A DNA stretch of 27,369 bases from Chelatococcus sp. (lineage in GTDB: Bacteria; Pseudomonadota; Alphaproteobacteria; Rhizobiales; Beijerinckiaceae): assembly GCA_003248805.1 (NCBI GenBank), contig QFQY01000060.1:1-27369 (forward strand), given 5' to 3'. The notes below the pieces were generated by a model that searched no databases, was not told where the DNA came from, and was given only the letters and a program-made list of their open reading frames with translations. Positions 24,321 to 27,369 of this stretch are shown here, in pieces. Each line of letters opens with the position of its first letter. Positions within the stretch are counted from its first letter, which is position 1. A program made the position numbers and the translations under genes.

Positions 24321-25303
24321 GCCCGCTTCTCTCGGTCGACGACCTCGCCCGGCACTATCCGGTCACCAGCGCTGACGGCCAGCGCCGGATGCTCCATGCC
24401 GTCGACGGCGTCGGCTTCGCGCTGTCCGCCGGGCGCACGCTCGGCCTGGTCGGGGAATCCGGCTGCGGCAAGTCGACGACGGCGAAGCTCGTGCTCGGCC
24501 TGCTGCCGGCGACGCGCGGCACCGTCGACTTCGCCGGCGAGCCGGTGACGGCGAAGCGCGATGCCCGCTGGCGCGCCCTGCGCCGGGCCATGCAGATGGT
24601 GCATCAGGATCCGCTCGCCGCGCTCGACCGGCGCCTGAGCGTCGGCGAGCAGGTGGCCGAGCCGCTTCTGATCCACGGCCTCGCCGACCGGGCGGAGCGC
24701 GAGGCGCGCGCGCTCGCGATCTTCGAGGCCGTGGGGCTGCGCGGCGATCTCCTCCAGCGCTATCCGCACGAATTGTCGGGTGGGCAGCGCCAGCGCGTCG
24801 TGCTCGCCCGTGCCCTCGTGCTCGAGCCCAGGCTGCTCGTCTGCGACGAGCCGATCTCGGCGCTCGACGTTTCGGTCGCGGCCCAGGTCGTCAACCTGCT
24901 GCAGGATTTGCAGGCGCGCTTCGGCATGGCCTATCTCTTCATCAGCCACGATCTCAAGGTCGTGCGGCAGATCGCCGATGAGGTCGCGGTCATGTATCTC
25001 GGTCGCATCGTCGAGCAGGGCCCGCCCGACGCCCTGTTCCACGCCCCGGCCCATCCCTATACCGAGGCGCTGGTCTCGGCCGTGCCCTCGCCCTGGCGCG
25101 GCACGCGCGAGCGCATCATCCTGAAGGGCGATCCGCCCAATCCCGTGGCGAAGCCGCCGGGCTGCGCCTTCCATCCCCGCTGCCTGCGCGCCGTGGCGCG
25201 CTGCCGCGAGGAGGCCCCGCCGCTGCGGCCGGCGGGGGATGGGCGGCTCGCGGCCTGCCATCTCGTTCCCGAGGCGGCGCCGGCCGTCGTCGCGGCCGCC
25301 TGA
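24317..25303 (+). CDS. ABC transporter ATP-binding protein, DppF/OppF type
   Basis: A 328-residue partner ATPase of the DppF/OppF class. Walker A is GESGCGKS (residues 46-53), the signature is LSGGQ (153-157), Walker B is LLVCDEP (173-179), and FISHDLKVVRQIADEVAVMYLGRIVEQG follows. The C-terminal extension contains HPYTEALVSAVPSP and PGCAFHPRCLRAVARC. The GTG at 24317 is chosen because it overlaps the DppD-type stop as GTGA and has GGTGG just upstream; an ATG at 24278 would add 13 residues. The two ATPases would form the heterodimer that drives a peptide-type importer. Confidence 0.9.
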   Translation: MSPLLSVDDLARHYPVTSADGQRRMLHAVDGVGFALSAGRTLGLVGESGCGKSTTAKLVLGLLPATRGTVDFAGEPVTAKRDARWRALRRAMQMVHQDPLAALDRRLSVGEQVAEPLLIHGLADRAEREARALAIFEAVGLRGDLLQRYPHELSGGQRQRVVLARALVLEPRLLVCDEPISALDVSVAAQVVNLLQDLQARFGMAYLFISHDLKVVRQIADEVAVMYLGRIVEQGPPDALFHAPAHPYTEALVSAVPSPWRGTRERIILKGDPPNPVAKPPGCAFHPRCLRAVARCREEAPPLRPAGDGRLAACHLVPEAAPAVVAAA

Positions 25304-25334
25304 CCCGATCTCTTTCGACGCTGGACATCCTCCC

Positions 25335-26813
25335 ATGCCACATGACGAAGCAGCCAAGACCGACCGCGTGATCGTCGCGGTGTTCGACGGGCTGCGGCCC
25401 GATCTGGTGACGCCGGAGCTGACGCCGAACCTCCTGCGGCTCGCGGCGCGCGGCACCTGGTTCCGGCAGGCGCGCAGCGTCTTCCCCTCGGTGACGCGCG
25501 TCGCCACCACCTCGATGGCGGCCGGCGCGCCGCCGATCGTCCACGGCATCGTCGGCAATGCCTTCCACCATCGCGAGGCGATTCCCGAGCGCATCTTCGA
25601 CACCAGCAGCGCCGAGATGATCCGCCGCGCCGAGGCGCATCACGACGGCCGTCTGGTCGGGGTCGACACGCTCGGAGACGTGCTCGCCCGCGCCGGCAAG
25701 CGCTTCGCCGTCGTCCACACCGGCTCGGCCGGCTCGGCGCATTTCATCAGCCCCCGTGCCCGCGCCAACGGCCACTGGACCTTCTCCATGCATGGCGCGG
25801 AGGCCACGCAGACGCCGCTGGCGTTCGACGAGGCGCTGGCGACGATCGGCCCGCTGCCCGAGCGTGAGCTGCCCCGCCTCGGCGAGCTGCGCTATGGCGG
25901 CCGGCTCATGACCGAGCACGTCCTGCCGACGTTGGCGCCGGACGTCGCGCTGATCTGGTTCAACGAGCCCGACACGACCTTCCACTACAAGGGCCTCGGC
26001 TCGCCGGAGGCGAAGGCGGCGCTGCAGGAGGCGGACCGCGCCTTCGGCACCATCCTCGACTGGGTGGAGGCTCGAGCCGATGCCGAGCGCATCGCGGTGA
26101 TCGCGGCCTCCGATCACGGCCAGATCTCGACCGGCGCGATCGAGCCCCTGTTCGACGCGGCGAAGGCGGCCGGTTTCGGCCTGAGCGCGGACAAGGCGAT
26201 CGGCGATGCCGAGCTGACCGCCACCGGCGGCATCAGCGGCGAGATCCGCCTGCGCGACCCTGCCGACCGCGCGACGCTGGAGCGCATCGCCGCCTGGCTC
26301 ATGGAGCAGCCTTCGGTGGGCCATGTCTTCTCGCCCGCGCGCAACGAGGTCGAGGGCGTCGTCGCGGGCACCCTCTCGCTCGGCCTGATGGGGGCGGGAC
26401 ACGCCGCCCGCCAGCCCGAGCTGATGTTCATCCTCGGCTCGAGCACCGGGGAGGACCAGTTCGGCCTGCCCGGCCTCGGCGCGATGACCCCCGGCGACGT
26501 GCCGCTCGGCGGCGGCATGCATGGCGGCATCAATCCCCACGAGCTCAACACGGTGCTGATCCTCGCCCATGGCGCGGGCGAGGATGCGGGCGAGGTCTCG
26601 CAGGAGCCCGCCGGCATCATCGACATCACGCCGACGGTGCTTGGCCTGCTCGGCCTCGCGCCCGCATCGACGATGGTCGGCCGCGATCTCGCCCGCCCGG
26701 CCCGCGAGGCCGCGCGCGTCGTCCGCCATTCGGCGGGCGTGGGCGGCTTCGCCCAGCATGTCGACATCGTCGAGCAGGACGGCCGCCGCTTCATCCTCGG
26801 CGGCGGGCACTGA
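25335..26813 (+). CDS. alkaline phosphatase superfamily phosphodiesterase (NPP / phosphonoacetate hydrolase-like)
   Basis: A 492-residue enzyme of the alkaline-phosphatase superfamily, type I phosphodiesterase/nucleotide pyrophosphatase branch, which cleaves phosphodiester or C-P bonds with two zinc ions. Metal and catalytic residues are Asp18 (VFDGLRPD), probable nucleophile Thr54 (FPSVTRV), Asp213 and His217 (EPDTTFHYKG), Asp260-His261 (ASDHGQ) and His396 (GGGMHGG). The segment from PSVT to PPIVHGIVGN matches the spacing in phosphonoacetate hydrolase (recalled), where the Thr is the nucleophile. The sulfatase CxPxR motif is absent. No signal peptide is seen, so it acts in the cytoplasm, on imported substrate. 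It starts 31 bp after the DppF-type gene and appears to be the last gene of that operon. The exact substrate is unresolved. Confidence 0.85.
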   Translation: MPHDEAAKTDRVIVAVFDGLRPDLVTPELTPNLLRLAARGTWFRQARSVFPSVTRVATTSMAAGAPPIVHGIVGNAFHHREAIPERIFDTSSAEMIRRAEAHHDGRLVGVDTLGDVLARAGKRFAVVHTGSAGSAHFISPRARANGHWTFSMHGAEATQTPLAFDEALATIGPLPERELPRLGELRYGGRLMTEHVLPTLAPDVALIWFNEPDTTFHYKGLGSPEAKAALQEADRAFGTILDWVEARADAERIAVIAASDHGQISTGAIEPLFDAAKAAGFGLSADKAIGDAELTATGGISGEIRLRDPADRATLERIAAWLMEQPSVGHVFSPARNEVEGVVAGTLSLGLMGAGHAARQPELMFILGSSTGEDQFGLPGLGAMTPGDVPLGGGMHGGINPHELNTVLILAHGAGEDAGEVSQEPAGIIDITPTVLGLLGLAPASTMVGRDLARPAREAARVVRHSAGVGGFAQHVDIVEQDGRRFILGGGH

Positions 26814-26869
26814 GGGCGCATGCCTTCTTCCGAAGGGGAGAAGGAAAGAGGCGTCGTGGTTCCGGCCTG

Positions 26870-26966
26870 CCCGTCATGCTCGCCCTTGTGGCGAGCATCC
26901 ACGTCTTGAACACCACATGCGACCAGCGAAGACGTGGATGGTCGGGACAAGCCCGAGCATGACGGG
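26870..26966. repeat. long imperfect intergenic palindrome
   Basis: A 97-bp element whose two arms of about 38 bases are near-perfect inverted copies. It begins CCCGTCATGCTCG and ends CGAGCATGACGGG, with CCACGTCTT and AAGACGTGG flanking a central loop. It resembles a family of dispersed palindromes common in Hyphomicrobiales intergenic DNA (recalled, not searched). It lies 56 bp after the stop of the last gene and could form a cruciform or a strong transcript hairpin. It shares only the GTCAT/ATGAC ends with the element at 2243-2325. Confidence 0.8.
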
Positions 26967-26972
26967 GAGGGC

Positions 26973-27007
26973 GCGGGGATAGCTCATCCCAGCGGGGATA
27001 GCTCATC
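26973..27007. repeat. tandem repeat, two copies of a 16-base unit
   Basis: The unit GCGGGGATAGCTCATC occurs exactly twice, at 26973-26988 and 26992-27007, with a 3-base spacer and a 19-bp period. It starts 6 bp after the palindrome. No gene or known binding site explains it. Confidence 0.85.
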
Positions 27008-27369
27008 AGTGTAATCCCCGGTCTCCCGCTCGGCCTCATAATCCGCTTCACCTCACCCGCGAGGGGCAGCCATCCGGAGGCAAGCCGTTGGTCGGGGTGG
27101 GGGCGGCGCCTGCGGCTGGCCTTGCAAGCCAGACTCGGGAGGCTTCGGGGCACCGCCCTGGGGATACTACGGTCCCTGCGCGAGGAGCTCGCTGGACGGC
27201 GGGGCGGCGACGGGCCTGCGCACCGAAACGCGACGAGGCGATGAGCCGAACTGGCGTCGAGGTGGACAGGGTCGGGAGCCGCCAGGCCGAATAAGCGCGG
27301 CCCGGAGTCTTGAAGAACGCCGACGAGCGGAGCGCCACGGGGCGTGCGGAGGGTGGCTCAATCCCTCCG
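27008..27369. other. terminal region with no supported gene; inverted repeat at the window edge
   Basis: I find no convincing gene here. Short open frames of 64-96 residues exist on both strands, but they overlap each other, have low-complexity Arg/Pro/Ala-rich translations and lack clear ribosome binding sites. The final 23 bases form a perfect inverted repeat, CGGAGGG (27347-27353) and CCCTCCG (27363-27369), around a 9-base loop. The sequence from about 27090 on looks like a dispersed non-coding element or the edge of a structured RNA, but I cannot name it, and the window ends inside it. Confidence 0.5.

Noticed and set aside
27048..27338. 96-codon minus-strand and 68-codon plus-strand open frames near the right edge
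   Set aside because: They overlap each other on opposite strands and have no ribosome binding site or recognisable protein pattern.

Overview
The window is a GC-rich bacterial chromosome segment with closely packed genes, short overlaps (ATGA/GTGA) and typical alphaproteobacterial neighbourhoods: xerD divergent from aroK-aroB, TRAP and ABC importer operons, YggT and DUF167 genes, and dispersed intergenic palindromes. I infer a member of the Hyphomicrobiales (Rhizobiales), possibly near Bosea/Beijerinckiaceae. That placement rests on protein style and gene order, not on a phylogenetic marker. I see no insertion sequence, integrase of a mobile element, prophage, CRISPR array or rRNA.

Left part (1-6.7 kb): a tRNA-Ala(CGC) on the minus strand, then yggT, a gamma-glutamyltransferase-family gene, a cloverleaf-like repeat, a minus-strand amidase followed by a peptide-type ABC binding protein, then a DUF167 gene and a beta-carbonic anhydrase. 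Centre-left (6.7-13.1 kb): minus-strand genes for a 48-residue membrane protein, XerD and a HutD-like protein, which diverge from aroK-aroB-VOC. A ChaA-type cation/proton antiporter and a GpdQ-like metallophosphodiesterase follow.

Centre (12.3-17.6 kb): a five-gene minus-strand operon encodes a complete carbohydrate/glycerol-phosphate-type ABC importer (ATPase, two permeases, binding protein), with the GpdQ-like phosphodiesterase last. A good Pho-box match lies 66 bp upstream of its first gene. Right (17.7-23.1 kb): a TRAP transporter operon (P, Q, M) whose last gene is an unaccompanied xanthine-dehydrogenase-family molybdopterin subunit in which the usual catalytic Glu is Gln. Diverging from it (23.2-26.8 kb) are DppD- and DppF-type ABC ATPases and an alkaline-phosphatase-superfamily phosphodiesterase related to phosphonoacetate hydrolase/NPP enzymes. 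A second Pho-box match (13 of 14 bases) lies 70 bp upstream of the chosen dppD-type start. The last 550 bases contain repeats and no gene I can support.

The most interesting pattern is that two separate transporter operons each have a Pho-box-like site at nearly the same distance from the first gene and each end in a phosphodiester/phosphonate-type hydrolase. This suggests an undescribed phosphate-starvation scavenging pair: import of organic phosphorus compounds, then intracellular cleavage. The sites and gene order are visible in the sequence; the regulation and substrates are inference.
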